Positions 53,882 through 62,397 of a stretch of 64,000 nt of DNA are shown one piece after another. The stretch is from Pseudaquabacterium inlustre (lineage in GTDB: Bacteria > Pseudomonadota > Gammaproteobacteria > Burkholderiales > Burkholderiaceae_C), in contig NZ_JBBUTH010000001.1 of NCBI RefSeq assembly GCF_038066595.1, forward strand, positions 248,001-312,000. The letters run 5' to 3'. The translations under genes were made by a program, and so were the position numbers. Below the pieces are notes generated by a model. The model saw only the letters and a list, made by a program, of their open reading frames with translations, searched no databases and was not told where the DNA came from. Each line of letters starts with the position of its first letter. Position 1 is the first letter of the stretch.

Positions 53882-54157
53882 ATGCGCTTCGTCACCCTGG
53901 CGCTCGTGGCCCTGCTGGCCGTGGTGCAGTACAGCCTGTGGCTGGGTGACGGCGGGCTGCGCCACGTGGCCGCCAAGCAGCGCGAGCTGGACGGCAAGCT
54001 GCGCGCCAATGCCGAACGCCAGCGCACCAACGAGCGCCTGCTGGCCGAGGTGGACGACCTGCGCCAGGGCCTGGAGATGGTGGAAGAGCGCGCGCGCAGC
54101 GAGCTGGGCATGGTCAAGCCCGACGAGGTGTTCGTGCAATACCTCGCCAAGCGTTGA
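53882..54157 (+). CDS. ftsB: Cell division protein FtsB
   Basis: A 91-residue bitopic protein. The N-terminal anchor (residues 3-20, VTLALVALLAVVQYSLWLG) is followed by a coiled coil (RHVAAKQRELDGKLRANAERQRTNERLLAEVDDLRQG region) and the conserved ERARSELGMVKPDEVFVQ end. FtsB works with FtsQ and FtsL at the septum. It follows eno by 45 bp, the usual context, and its stop overlaps pnuC. Confidence 0.96.
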   Translation: MRFVTLALVALLAVVQYSLWLGDGGLRHVAAKQRELDGKLRANAERQRTNERLLAEVDDLRQGLEMVEERARSELGMVKPDEVFVQYLAKR

Positions 54158-54816
54158 ACAGCCTGCTCGCCGCGCTGTCCGACGCCCTGCTGCAGCCCCT
54201 GGCCGCCCCCGGCGGCAGCCCGATCACCGGGCTGGAGCTGGCGGCCTGCGTGCTGTCGGTGTGGATGGTGGTGTGCAATGCGCGCGTCAACCCGCTGGGC
54301 TGGCCGCTGGCCATCGCCAGCTCGGCGCTCTACGCCTGGCTGTTCGCGCACAGCAAGCTGTACGGCGAGGCCGCGCTGCAGGGCGTGTTCATCGCCGCGG
54401 CGCTGTGGGGCTGGTGGCAGTGGCTGCGTGGCACCGGTGACGACGGCGCGCCGCTGGCGGTGCGCCGCCTGGGCCGCGGCGGCCTGCTGAAGGTGGCGCT
54501 GGCCACGCTGGCCGCCTGGCCGCTGCTGGCGCTGCTGCTGTCGCACGCCACCGATTCCGACGTGCCCTGGCTCGATGCGCTGCCCACCGTGGGCAGCCTG
54601 GCCGGCACCTGGCTGCTGGCCCGCAAGTGGCTGGAGAACTGGCCGGCCTGGGTGATCGTGAACCTGGTCAGCATCGGCCTGTTCGCGGTGAAGGGCCTGT
54701 GGCTCACCGTGGGCCTGTACGCGCTGTTCACCGCCATGGCGCTGTGGGGCTGGAAGGCCTGGGCGGCGCTGGCGCGCGCGCCAGCCGCCGCACCGGCCAG
54801 CACGGCCCGCCCATGA
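54154..54816 (+). CDS. pnuC: Nicotinamide riboside transporter PnuC
   Basis: A 220-residue membrane protein with about seven hydrophobic segments and the PnuC signature NARVNPLGWPLAIASSALYAWLF, WGWWQWLRG and TWLLARKWLENWPAWVIVN. It moves nicotinamide riboside by facilitated diffusion. It starts with TTG in a TTGA overlap with the ftsB stop, the only start that leaves the family N-terminus intact. It overlaps the following kinase gene by 4 bp. Confidence 0.92.
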   Translation: MNSLLAALSDALLQPLAAPGGSPITGLELAACVLSVWMVVCNARVNPLGWPLAIASSALYAWLFAHSKLYGEAALQGVFIAAALWGWWQWLRGTGDDGAPLAVRRLGRGGLLKVALATLAAWPLLALLLSHATDSDVPWLDALPTVGSLAGTWLLARKWLENWPAWVIVNLVSIGLFAVKGLWLTVGLYALFTAMALWGWKAWAALARAPAAAPASTARP

Positions 54817-55370
54817 GCGGCGGCACCACGCCGCGCCCGGCCCGGGTGATCGGCATCCTGGGTGCCGAGAGCACCGGCAAGACCGCGCTGGCCCAGGCCC
54901 TGGCGTCGCAGCTGGCGGCGGCCACCGGCCTGCGCTGCACCTGGGTGAGCGAGTGGCTGCGCCACTGGTGCGAGGCCGAGGGCCGCACGCCCCGGGCCGA
55001 CGAGCAGGCCGACATCGCACGCGCGCAACATGCGCGCATCGACGCCGCGGCGGCCACGCACGACCTGGTGATTGCCGACACCACGGCGCTGATGACGGCG
55101 GTCTACAGCCAGCAGTTCTTCGGTGACGACGGGCTGGACACGCTGGCCGTGGCCCTGCACCGGCGCTGCGACGCCACGCTGCTGACCGCGCCGGACCTCG
55201 CGTGGCAGCCCGATCCGCTGCGCGATGGCCCGGCCGTGCGGGCGCAGGTGGACACGCGCCTGCGCGACATGCTGACGCGCCACGCCCTGCCCTGGCACGG
55301 TGTGCAGGGCCTGGGCGCGGCGCGGGTGGGATCGGCGCTGGCAGCACTGGCGCCGCTGCTGGCTCGCTGA
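54813..55370 (+). CDS. NadR-like ribosylnicotinamide kinase / AAA ATPase
   Basis: A 185-residue P-loop kinase with GILGAESTGKTALAQALA at residues 14-31 and IADTTALMTAVYSQQFFG, as in the C-terminal kinase domain of NadR. No nucleotidylyltransferase or DNA-binding domain is present. Directly coupled to pnuC, it would phosphorylate imported nicotinamide riboside to NMN and trap it. Convergent with fliA, 28 bp apart. Confidence 0.87.
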   Translation: MSGGTTPRPARVIGILGAESTGKTALAQALASQLAAATGLRCTWVSEWLRHWCEAEGRTPRADEQADIARAQHARIDAAAATHDLVIADTTALMTAVYSQQFFGDDGLDTLAVALHRRCDATLLTAPDLAWQPDPLRDGPAVRAQVDTRLRDMLTRHALPWHGVQGLGAARVGSALAALAPLLAR

Positions 55371-55398
55371 GACGGGCGGCAAGGCGCCGCCATCCTCA

Positions 55399-56112
55399 TC
55401 ACCAGGTGCGCAGGCGCGAGCGCAGGCGCGCGATGCTCTGGCTGTGCAGCTGGCACACCCGGCTCTCGGTCACCTTCAGCACGGCAGCGATCTCCTTGAG
55501 ATTCATGTCGTGCTCGTAGTACATGCTCATCACGTACTGCTCGCGCTCGGGCAGGTTCTTGATGGCCTCGACCAGCGCCTCGCGCATGCGGCGGTCTTCC
55601 AGCAGGGCCAGCGGATTGGCTTCCTCGTCGGCCACATGGCGGTCGAGGTAGTCGTCGTCGCCGTCCTCGCCGGTCATGTCCTCCAGGTAGACCAGCTGGG
55701 TGCCACGCACCTTGCCCAGCAGTTCCTGGTACTCGCTGAGCGACATCTCCATTTCCTTGGCGATCTCGCTCTCGCTGGGCGCGCGGCCCAGGCGCTGCTC
55801 GAGCTTGTGCACCGCGGCCTCGATGCTGCGCTGTTGGCGGCGTTCGCCACGGCTCATCCAGTCGCTGCCGCGCAACTCGTCGAGCATGGCGCCGCGGATG
55901 CGCTGGGTGGCGAAGGTCTCGAACTGCACGCCCATGCTGGCGTCGAAGCGCGACAGCGCGTCGGACAGCCCGATCATGCCCACCTGGATGAGGTCGTCCA
56001 GCTCCACGTTGGCCGGCAGCTTGGCGATCATCTGGTGCGCCAGCCGTCTGACCAGCGGGCTGTACTGCTTGAGCAGCGCGTTCGCGTCGAGTCGGCCCTT
56101 TTCGGTGTACAT
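55399..56112 (-). CDS. fliA: Flagellar sigma factor FliA (sigma-28)
   Basis: A 237-residue sigma-28. Regions 1.2-2 (LLKQYSPLVRRLAHQMIAKLPANVELDDLIQVG), 3 and 4 (NLPEREQYVMSMYYEHDMNLKEIAAVLKVTESRVCQLHSQ) are complete. It directs late flagellar and chemotaxis genes. The ATG at 56112 (MYTEKGR) has GGAG 7 nt upstream and matches family starts, so it is preferred to the ATG at 56142 that follows the flhG stop. Last gene of the flhBAFG-fliA operon. Confidence 0.96.
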   Translation of the reverse strand: MYTEKGRLDANALLKQYSPLVRRLAHQMIAKLPANVELDDLIQVGMIGLSDALSRFDASMGVQFETFATQRIRGAMLDELRGSDWMSRGERRQQRSIEAAVHKLEQRLGRAPSESEIAKEMEMSLSEYQELLGKVRGTQLVYLEDMTGEDGDDDYLDRHVADEEANPLALLEDRRMREALVEAIKNLPEREQYVMSMYYEHDMNLKEIAAVLKVTESRVCQLHSQSIARLRSRLRTW

Positions 56113-56142
56113 GGCGAGGCTCCGGGGGGACGGTACGGTCAT

Positions 56143-56967
56143 TCAGTTCAATCGGCCGGGCTGCGATGCAGGCATCGCAGCGGCATGCAGGTAGGCGTGG
56201 CTGGCGCCGGCATCGCCCAGGTCGGCGCCCGAGGGGCGCTCCTGGGGCAGCTGCGCCTGGGCCAGGAAGTGCAGGTCGTCGCTGACGGCGGCGCGCGCCG
56301 GCGCGGTGGGGTCGACCACCGCCCAGCAGCCGATGGCGGCGCCCAGGAAGTGGTCGGCGCACTGCGCCAGGCGTTCGGCGGTCTGGCGCGCGCGGCGGGC
56401 GGACATGTCGCCCACCACCACGGTGTCGTAGGTCAGCGGGCCCAGGCGCTGGCCCAGCAGTTTCATCGCCGCATAGGCCTCGGTCAGGCTGTCGGGGCGC
56501 AAGCCGGCCATCAGCACCGGGCGCGGCGCCCGGCCGCTGAACAGCCGGCGCAGGTCGGACGCGCCGGCATGCACCAGCACGATGTCGGCCTGCGGCGCGG
56601 CCACCGACAGCGCCTGCAGGAAGCCGGCGGTGCTGGCGCGGTGGTCCAGGTAGCGCATCGGCAGGCCGCGGGCGGCCAGGTAGCCCACGCTGGGCGACAG
56701 GCGTTCGATGCAGGCCGCCAGGTCCACCGCGGCCAGCTCGTGCGGCGCGCTGGCGGTGTCGGCGGCATCGACCACCAGGGTGCGCAGGCCGGCACCGGCA
56801 AAGGCCGTGCACAGGCGCTCCATCACCACGCCGCCGAAGCCGACATGCGGGTTGTGCACCAGGGGCACGAAGCGCTGGCGGCTGCCGGCGAACAGCTGCC
56901 GCAGGCCATGGGCCTGGTCGACGGGCTGGCGGCGCGGGCGGGCGACGGTGGCGGCGTGCTGGGTCAT
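56143..56967 (-). CDS. flhG: FlhG/FleN-position MinD-like protein without a P-loop
   Basis: A 274-residue protein lying exactly where flhG (fleN) belongs, between flhF and fliA. The deviant Walker motif expected near residue 40 is absent: the stretch reads FVPLVHNPHVGFGGVVM and lacks the GKGGVGK(T/S) lysines. Later segments such as LRTLVVDAADTASAPHELAAVDLAACIERLSP and ADIVLVHAGA follow the MinD/ParA pattern. FlhG normally limits flagellar number through FlhF; here ATP binding looks lost or different. Homology is weak enough that the name rests largely on position. Confidence 0.65.
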   Translation of the reverse strand: MTQHAATVARPRRQPVDQAHGLRQLFAGSRQRFVPLVHNPHVGFGGVVMERLCTAFAGAGLRTLVVDAADTASAPHELAAVDLAACIERLSPSVGYLAARGLPMRYLDHRASTAGFLQALSVAAPQADIVLVHAGASDLRRLFSGRAPRPVLMAGLRPDSLTEAYAAMKLLGQRLGPLTYDTVVVGDMSARRARQTAERLAQCADHFLGAAIGCWAVVDPTAPARAAVSDDLHFLAQAQLPQERPSGADLGDAGASHAYLHAAAMPASQPGRLN

Positions 56968-57024
56968 CGGGGGTACGGCGGCGGTCGGATGGGCGGGGGG
57001 TTCGGGGGATCGGGGGATCGGGCC

Positions 57025-58701
57025 TCAGGCGTGCAGGCCGGTGCCGCGCGCGGCGGCCGCGCCCTGCGCCGCCGGCGTGGCAGCGAAGAGCAGGTTCACG
57101 TCGTCGGCGTCCAGGCGCCAGGTGGCCCCGCCGCTGGGACGCAGCGCGCGCTGCACCAGGGCCTGGGCGCTCAGGCGGTGCCAGTCCTCGGGCACGCGCT
57201 GGCCGTTGGCCACGCCCACCACGCGGGACTTGTGCCGGATCAGCGCATCCAGTGCCGGGCCCAGCTTGACGGCCTCGTCGAGCTTGGACAGCACCACGCC
57301 GTGGCAGCGCGCCACGTCGTAGCCGACCATCACGTCCTCCACGGTCTCGCCCTGGGCCGCGGCATTGAGCACCAGCAGCTTGCGGATGGCCGGGTGCGAC
57401 AGCATCTCCAGCAGTTCGCGGGTGCGGGTGTCGCGCTGGGCCATGCCGGCCGTGTCGATCAGCACCAGGCGCTTGCTCTGCAGCAGCTCCAGCAGGTCTT
57501 CCAGCGAGGCGCGGTCGTGGGCGGTGTGCACCGCCACGCCCAGGATGCGGCCATAGGCGCGCAACTGCTCGTGGGCGGCCACGCGGTAGGCATCCAGCGT
57601 GATCAGGCCCAGGTTGTGCGCACCATACTTGGTGGCGAAGGCGGCGGCGATCTTGGCCGTGCTGGTGGTCTTGCCCACACCGGTGGGGCCGATCAGCGCC
57701 AGCACGCCCTCGTGGTCCTCGATGGCCGGCTGGCCCTCGTCGGTGACCAGGTTGCGCTCCAGCACCTCGGCGGCCCAGGCCAGGTCGTCGGGCAAGTTGG
57801 CGGGCAGCTGTTGCACCAGCTTGCGCACCAGGCCGGGCGACAGGCCGGTGTCGAAGAGCCGCTGCGCCAGCGCCACCTGCTTGGGGTTGCGCTGCAGCTT
57901 CTCCATGAAGGCCAGCATGCCGAAACGCTCTTCGATCAAGCTGCGCACCGAGCGCAGCTCGGCCAGCGTCTCGTCCTGGCCCGACAGGTTCACCGGCGTG
58001 GCCGCGCGCAGGCCGCGGGCCGGGCGGATGACCGGCGGCGGCTCGTCGTGCAGCGGGGCCTCGTCGTCCAGCAGCGGCGCATGGCGGCGCACGCGGGCGG
58101 CCAGGCCGCTGGCGGGCGCTTCGGCCGCGTTGCGGCGCGGACCGCCGTTGACCACGCGCAGGCCCGGCGCCTCGGCGCCCGGCTCGGGCACGCGTGCGCC
58201 CTGGCCGGCCGCCTGCGTGGCAGCCAGGCTGGCCGCCAGCGTCTGGCCGCTGTGGCCGGCCTCGCGCTCGAGCTCGTTCTGGCGGCGGCGCAGCATGCGT
58301 TCACGCACATAGTCCTGGAACGACAGCGTGCTCATGCCCAGGCGCTGCACGTCCTCGTCGACACCGGACGGGCCGGGGGCGTCGAAGGGCGCGGCACCGG
58401 CCGGCATCTCGATGCGCGGCTCCAGGCGCTCGCCGCGCGCGGCGATGCGCTCGGCCAGGCTGGGGCGGCGCTCGGCCGGGGCGGCAGGCGCCGCGGCACG
58501 GGCCGGGCGGGCCGGCGTGGCCGCCGGAGCGCGCGACGCCGCACTCTCGATCTGCTGCATGCCGTCCGGCGCCATGGCCAGCACTTCCACGCCACCGGGG
58601 GCGGGCCGGGTGGAGAGCACCACGGCGTCGTCGCCGAGCTGCTCGCGCACCTGGGCCAGTGCCTCGCGGGAGGTCTTGGCGGTGTATCGCTTGATGTTCA
58701 T
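57025..58701 (-). CDS. flhF: Flagellar GTPase FlhF
   Basis: A 558-residue SRP-family GTPase. The N-terminal basic MNIKRYTAKTSREALAQVREQLG and a long Ala/Pro/Arg-rich linker (about 60-210) precede the NG domain, with the P-loop GPTGVGKTTSTAK near residue 336, LITLDAYRVAAHEQL, LIDTAGMAQRD and LSKLDEAVKLG. It marks the site of polar flagellum assembly. It lies 40 bp after flhA and 57 bp before flhG. Confidence 0.95.
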   Translation of the reverse strand: MNIKRYTAKTSREALAQVREQLGDDAVVLSTRPAPGGVEVLAMAPDGMQQIESAASRAPAATPARPARAAAPAAPAERRPSLAERIAARGERLEPRIEMPAGAAPFDAPGPSGVDEDVQRLGMSTLSFQDYVRERMLRRRQNELEREAGHSGQTLAASLAATQAAGQGARVPEPGAEAPGLRVVNGGPRRNAAEAPASGLAARVRRHAPLLDDEAPLHDEPPPVIRPARGLRAATPVNLSGQDETLAELRSVRSLIEERFGMLAFMEKLQRNPKQVALAQRLFDTGLSPGLVRKLVQQLPANLPDDLAWAAEVLERNLVTDEGQPAIEDHEGVLALIGPTGVGKTTSTAKIAAAFATKYGAHNLGLITLDAYRVAAHEQLRAYGRILGVAVHTAHDRASLEDLLELLQSKRLVLIDTAGMAQRDTRTRELLEMLSHPAIRKLLVLNAAAQGETVEDVMVGYDVARCHGVVLSKLDEAVKLGPALDALIRHKSRVVGVANGQRVPEDWHRLSAQALVQRALRPSGGATWRLDADDVNLLFAATPAAQGAAAARGTGLHA

Positions 58702-58741
58702 GCGGCCTCCGGTACGACGCGCTCAGGGCAGGCGTTTGAAA

Positions 58742-60880
58742 TCATGCGGTGCCTCCGATGATGGAGCCGATGCGGATGGTGTGGGTCTCAGGAATCTCGC
58801 TGTGCGACAGCACCTTCAGCCGGGGCGCCGCGCGCTTGAGCAGGCGGGCCATGGGCATGCGGATGGGGTCGGGCACCAGCAGGCAGGCGGGCTGCCCGAG
58901 GTCTTCCTGTTTGCGGGCGCTTTCGGCGGCCTCGCGGGCCAGGGTGTCGGCCACGCCCGGGTCCAGCGCCGCGCCATGCGGCGAGGTCAGGGCCTGGGTG
59001 ACCAGACGCTCCAGTTCGGGTTCGAGCGCGATCACGTCGAGTTCCTTGGCCGGCCCGTAGATCTGCTGGACGATCAGGGGCGCCAGGTGCACGCGGATGC
59101 GCTTGGCCAGCTCGCCGGGGTCGGTGATGGTGGCCGCGTGCTCGGCGATGCCTTCGATGATCGAACGCATGTCGCGGATGTGCACGCCCTCCTCCAGCAA
59201 GAGCTGGAGCACCTTCTGCAGGGGGGCGATGCCGATCATCTTGGGAACCACGTCTTCGATCAGTTTCGGGGCCAGTTTGGTCACGTGCTCGACGAGCTGC
59301 TGGGTCTCGACGCGGCCAAGCAGGCGTGCCGCCGAGACTTGCATCAAGTGTGAAAGATGGGTCGCCACGACGGTCGAGCAATCAACCACCGTAAATCCGT
59401 TCATCTGTGCCATCTCGCGGTGGCGCTCCTCGATCCAGGTGGCGGGCAGGCCGAAGGCCGGATCGATGGTGGGTGTGCCGGGCAGCTTGACGCTGGCGCC
59501 ACCGGGGTTGATGGCCAGGTACATGCCCGGGAAGGCCTCGCCCTCGCCCACCACGGCGCCGCGCAGCAGCACGCGGTACATGCTGGGCTTGAGCTCGAGG
59601 TTGTCGCGGATGTGCACGGCCGGCGGCAGGAAGCCCACCTCCTGCGCGAACTTCTTGCGCACGCCCTTGATGCGGCTGAGCAGATCGCCCTGGCGCGCCT
59701 TGTCCACCAGCGCGATCAGGCGGTAGCCCACCTCCAGGCCCAGCGCGTCCACCGGCTGCAGGTCGTCCCAGCTGGCCTCGGCATTGGCGGCCTGGGCCTC
59801 GGGCGGGGCCGGCGGCGGCGCGTCCTTGCTGGCCTTGGCCTGCTTGTCCAGCCACCACGCCAGGCCGCCGAGCGAGGCCCCCATCAGCAGGAACACCAGG
59901 TGCGGCATGCCGGGAATCAGGCCCAGCAGCGCCACGATGCCGCCGGCAATGCCCAGCGACTTGGCGCTGGAGAACACCTGCGCACCGATCTGGCTGCCGA
60001 TGTCGGCATCCTTGCCCACGCGCGAGACCACCATGGCCGCGGCCACCGAGATCAGCAGCGCCGGAATCTGCGCCACCAGCGCATCGCCCACGGCCAGCAG
60101 CACGTAGCGGTCGGCGGCGTCGCCGGCGCCCATGCCGTGGCTGACCACGCCGATGATGAAGCCGCCGACGATGTTGATCACCAGGATCAGCAGGCCGGCC
60201 ACGGCGTCGCCGCGCACGAACTTGCTGGCACCGTCCATCGAGCCGAAGAACTCGGCCTCGGTGGCCACCTCGGCGCGCCGGCGCTTGGCCTCCTTCTCGT
60301 CGATCAGGCCGGCCGACAGGTCGGCGTCGATGGCCATCTGCTTGCCAGGCATGGCGTCCAGGGTGAAGCGCGCGCCGACCTCGGCGATGCGCTCGGCGCC
60401 CTTGGTGACCACGATGAAGTTGATCACCACCAAAATGGCAAAAACGATCAGGCCGACCGCGAAGTTGCCACCCACCAGCACCTTGCCGAAGCTCTCGATC
60501 ACATGGCCGGCGGCAGCGGCGCTCTGGTGGCCCTCCATCAGCACCACGCGGGTGGAGGCCACGTTCAGGCTCAGGCGCATCAGCGTGGTGATCAGCAGCA
60601 CCGTGGGAAAGGCCGCGAAATCCAGCGGCTTGATCATGTGCGCGGCCACCAGCATCACCACCAGGGCCATCGCGATGTTCACGGTGAACAGCAGGTCCAG
60701 CGCCAGCGCCGGCAGCGGCAGCACCATCATCGCCAGCACCAGCACGATGAACACCGGCGCGCCCAGCATGCGCAGCAGCCCCAGGTCCAGGCCGGCGATG
60801 CGCTGCTCCACGCGCTGGCCCATGGGGCTGGCGCGCACCGGGCCCAGCAGGGCGTTCAGTCGGGCGATCAGTTCGTTCAT
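58742..60880 (-). CDS. flhA: Flagellar export gate protein FlhA
   Basis: A 712-residue FlhA. About eight hydrophobic segments fill residues 38-330, with the FHIPEP loop (TLMRLSLNVASTRVVLMEG and DAMPGKQMAIDADLSAGLI) between them. The cytosolic domain ends TIRIGSIIGG. It forms the nonameric ring of the flagellar type III export gate. It starts 36 bp after flhB. Confidence 0.97.
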   Translation of the reverse strand: MNELIARLNALLGPVRASPMGQRVEQRIAGLDLGLLRMLGAPVFIVLVLAMMVLPLPALALDLLFTVNIAMALVVMLVAAHMIKPLDFAAFPTVLLITTLMRLSLNVASTRVVLMEGHQSAAAAGHVIESFGKVLVGGNFAVGLIVFAILVVINFIVVTKGAERIAEVGARFTLDAMPGKQMAIDADLSAGLIDEKEAKRRRAEVATEAEFFGSMDGASKFVRGDAVAGLLILVINIVGGFIIGVVSHGMGAGDAADRYVLLAVGDALVAQIPALLISVAAAMVVSRVGKDADIGSQIGAQVFSSAKSLGIAGGIVALLGLIPGMPHLVFLLMGASLGGLAWWLDKQAKASKDAPPPAPPEAQAANAEASWDDLQPVDALGLEVGYRLIALVDKARQGDLLSRIKGVRKKFAQEVGFLPPAVHIRDNLELKPSMYRVLLRGAVVGEGEAFPGMYLAINPGGASVKLPGTPTIDPAFGLPATWIEERHREMAQMNGFTVVDCSTVVATHLSHLMQVSAARLLGRVETQQLVEHVTKLAPKLIEDVVPKMIGIAPLQKVLQLLLEEGVHIRDMRSIIEGIAEHAATITDPGELAKRIRVHLAPLIVQQIYGPAKELDVIALEPELERLVTQALTSPHGAALDPGVADTLAREAAESARKQEDLGQPACLLVPDPIRMPMARLLKRAAPRLKVLSHSEIPETHTIRIGSIIGGTA

Positions 60881-60915
60881 CGCGTGTGTCGTGGGTTAGG
60901 CAGGCCGCGCGGCCA

Positions 60916-62064
60916 TCAGGTCGGTTCAGCGGCCGCGGCGTACAGCGGGTCCATGTCGGCCGGCACCTCGATGGCGCCCAGATCGGGCGGCATCGGCCCG
61001 CGGCCGGCCAGCGCATTGCGCAGGCGGTACACATAGGCCAGCACCTGCGCCACGGCGGTGAACAGGCGCTGCGGCACCTCCTGGTCCACCTCGGTGTGGG
61101 CGTACAGCGCACGCGCCAGCGGCGGCGCCTGCAGCACCGGCACCTTGTGCTCGCGGGCGATGTCGCGGATCTTGAAGGCCAGCAGGTCGGTGCCCTTGGC
61201 CACCACGCGCGGCGCGGCCATCTGGCCGTCCTCGTACTTCAGCGCCACGGCGTAGTGGGTCGGGTTCATCACCACCAGGTCGGCGGTGGGCACGGCGGCC
61301 AGCATGCGCTTGCGGCTCATCTCGCGCATGCGCTGGCGGATGCGGCCCTTGACCTCGGGGTTGCCTTCGTTCTCCTTGTGCTCCTGCTTGGCTTCCTGGT
61401 GGCTCATGCGCAGCTGGCGCATCAGCATGAAGCGCTGCAGCGGCACGTCGATGGCGGCGGACACCGCCAGCGCGATGACCAGCAGCATCAGCCCCGAGAC
61501 CAGGGTGTCGGCGGTGTGGGTGATGGCCGGCAGCAGCGGCATGCCCAGCGCGTCGCGGAAGACCGGCAGGCGCAACCAGACGTAAGCGGCACCGATGACG
61601 CCCACCACCAGCGCCAGCAGGCAGGCCTTGCCCAGATCGGCCAGGCGGCGGCCCGAGACGATCTGGCCCAGGCCGCTGATCGGGTTGAGCTTGCCGAAAT
61701 TGGGCGCCAGCGGCTTGAAGGTGAAGTTCCAGCCCCCGGCGGCCACGCTGCCAGCCAGTGCCAGGCCCACCGCCAGCACGCCCAGCACGGCCAGCATCTG
61801 CAGCCACACCCAGCCCAGCTCGGCCAGGCGGTCGAGCATCGCGCCCTCGTGTGACAGAAGTCGCGCATCGAAACTCAAGCCCGAGCGCAGCACGGCCGAC
61901 AACCGTTGGCCGAGGTGCGGCATCAGCACCACCAGCAGCGCGCCCCCCGCGCCCACGACCACCAGATGCGCCAGGTCGCGCGAACGCGCCACCTGGCCCT
62001 CTTCGCGGGCCTTGCGGATCTTGCGTTCCGATGCGGGTAATTGGCGGTTCTGGTCGTCGGCCAT
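60916..62064 (-). CDS. flhB: Flagellar export gate protein FlhB
   Basis: A 382-residue FlhB with four membrane segments in residues 30-215 and the cytoplasmic domain carrying the autocleavage motif NPTH at about 266-269. It switches export specificity from hook to filament. It is the first gene of the operon; the 333 bp upstream are shared with the repeat-protein gene on the plus strand. The minus-strand promoter is not obvious. Confidence 0.97.
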   Translation of the reverse strand: MADDQNRQLPASERKIRKAREEGQVARSRDLAHLVVVGAGGALLVVLMPHLGQRLSAVLRSGLSFDARLLSHEGAMLDRLAELGWVWLQMLAVLGVLAVGLALAGSVAAGGWNFTFKPLAPNFGKLNPISGLGQIVSGRRLADLGKACLLALVVGVIGAAYVWLRLPVFRDALGMPLLPAITHTADTLVSGLMLLVIALAVSAAIDVPLQRFMLMRQLRMSHQEAKQEHKENEGNPEVKGRIRQRMREMSRKRMLAAVPTADLVVMNPTHYAVALKYEDGQMAAPRVVAKGTDLLAFKIRDIAREHKVPVLQAPPLARALYAHTEVDQEVPQRLFTAVAQVLAYVYRLRNALAGRGPMPPDLGAIEVPADMDPLYAAAAEPT

Positions 62065-62397
62065 GGTGGGCGGGACGGCGCACGCGCACGTCCCCCAAGA
62101 GATCAGGCGACGCCATGTTGCCCGCCGGTCCGGGCCCGCCAGAGAGCGATAAGGCCCCGCAAAGCCTCGGTTTTCGGGCCAGTGTGTCGCCCCGGAAACG
62201 CCGACAGTGGCCGACAGCGTGAATTGGTGTGCCCGCACCTTCCGTTACGACGACGGAATTCAAGTTGGCACAGGCCGCGCCCGATAAGGCAACGAGGAAC
62301 GCGCCGAAGGTGCGGCCATCGTTGCCATTGAAGGCGGCGACGCACCCCAACCGGCTGCCAGACAGCTCCAGACATCAGTGCCGAAGGATCCAAGACC
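62065..62397. other. Divergent intergenic region flhB / octapeptide-repeat gene
   Basis: A 333-bp gene-free region. On the plus strand it holds a sigma-28-like promoter at 62260-62287 and a ribosome site AAGGA (62384-62388) 9 nt before the repeat gene. On the minus strand I find no convincing sigma-70 or sigma-54 promoter for flhB, and no repeats. Confidence 0.7.
62260..62287 (+). promoter_or_regulatory. Sigma-28 (FliA) promoter match
   Basis: TCAAGTTG (62260-62267), a 12-bp spacer and CCCGATAA (62280-62287) compare well with the sigma-28 consensus TAAAGTTT-N11-GCCGATAA: 6 of 8 and 7 of 8 positions match. It would start transcription near 62294, giving a leader of about 104 nt before the ATG at 62398. 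The spacer is one base longer than the enterobacterial ideal. Confidence 0.6.

Noticed and set aside
62141..62153. AGCGATAA, a second possible sigma-28 -10 element
   Set aside because: Only G/C sequence stands where the -35 should be.
62264..62280. TGGCAC resembling the -24 half of a sigma-54 promoter
   Set aside because: The -12 partner TTGC is absent at the right distance (GCGC instead), while the sigma-28 reading of the same region fits much better.
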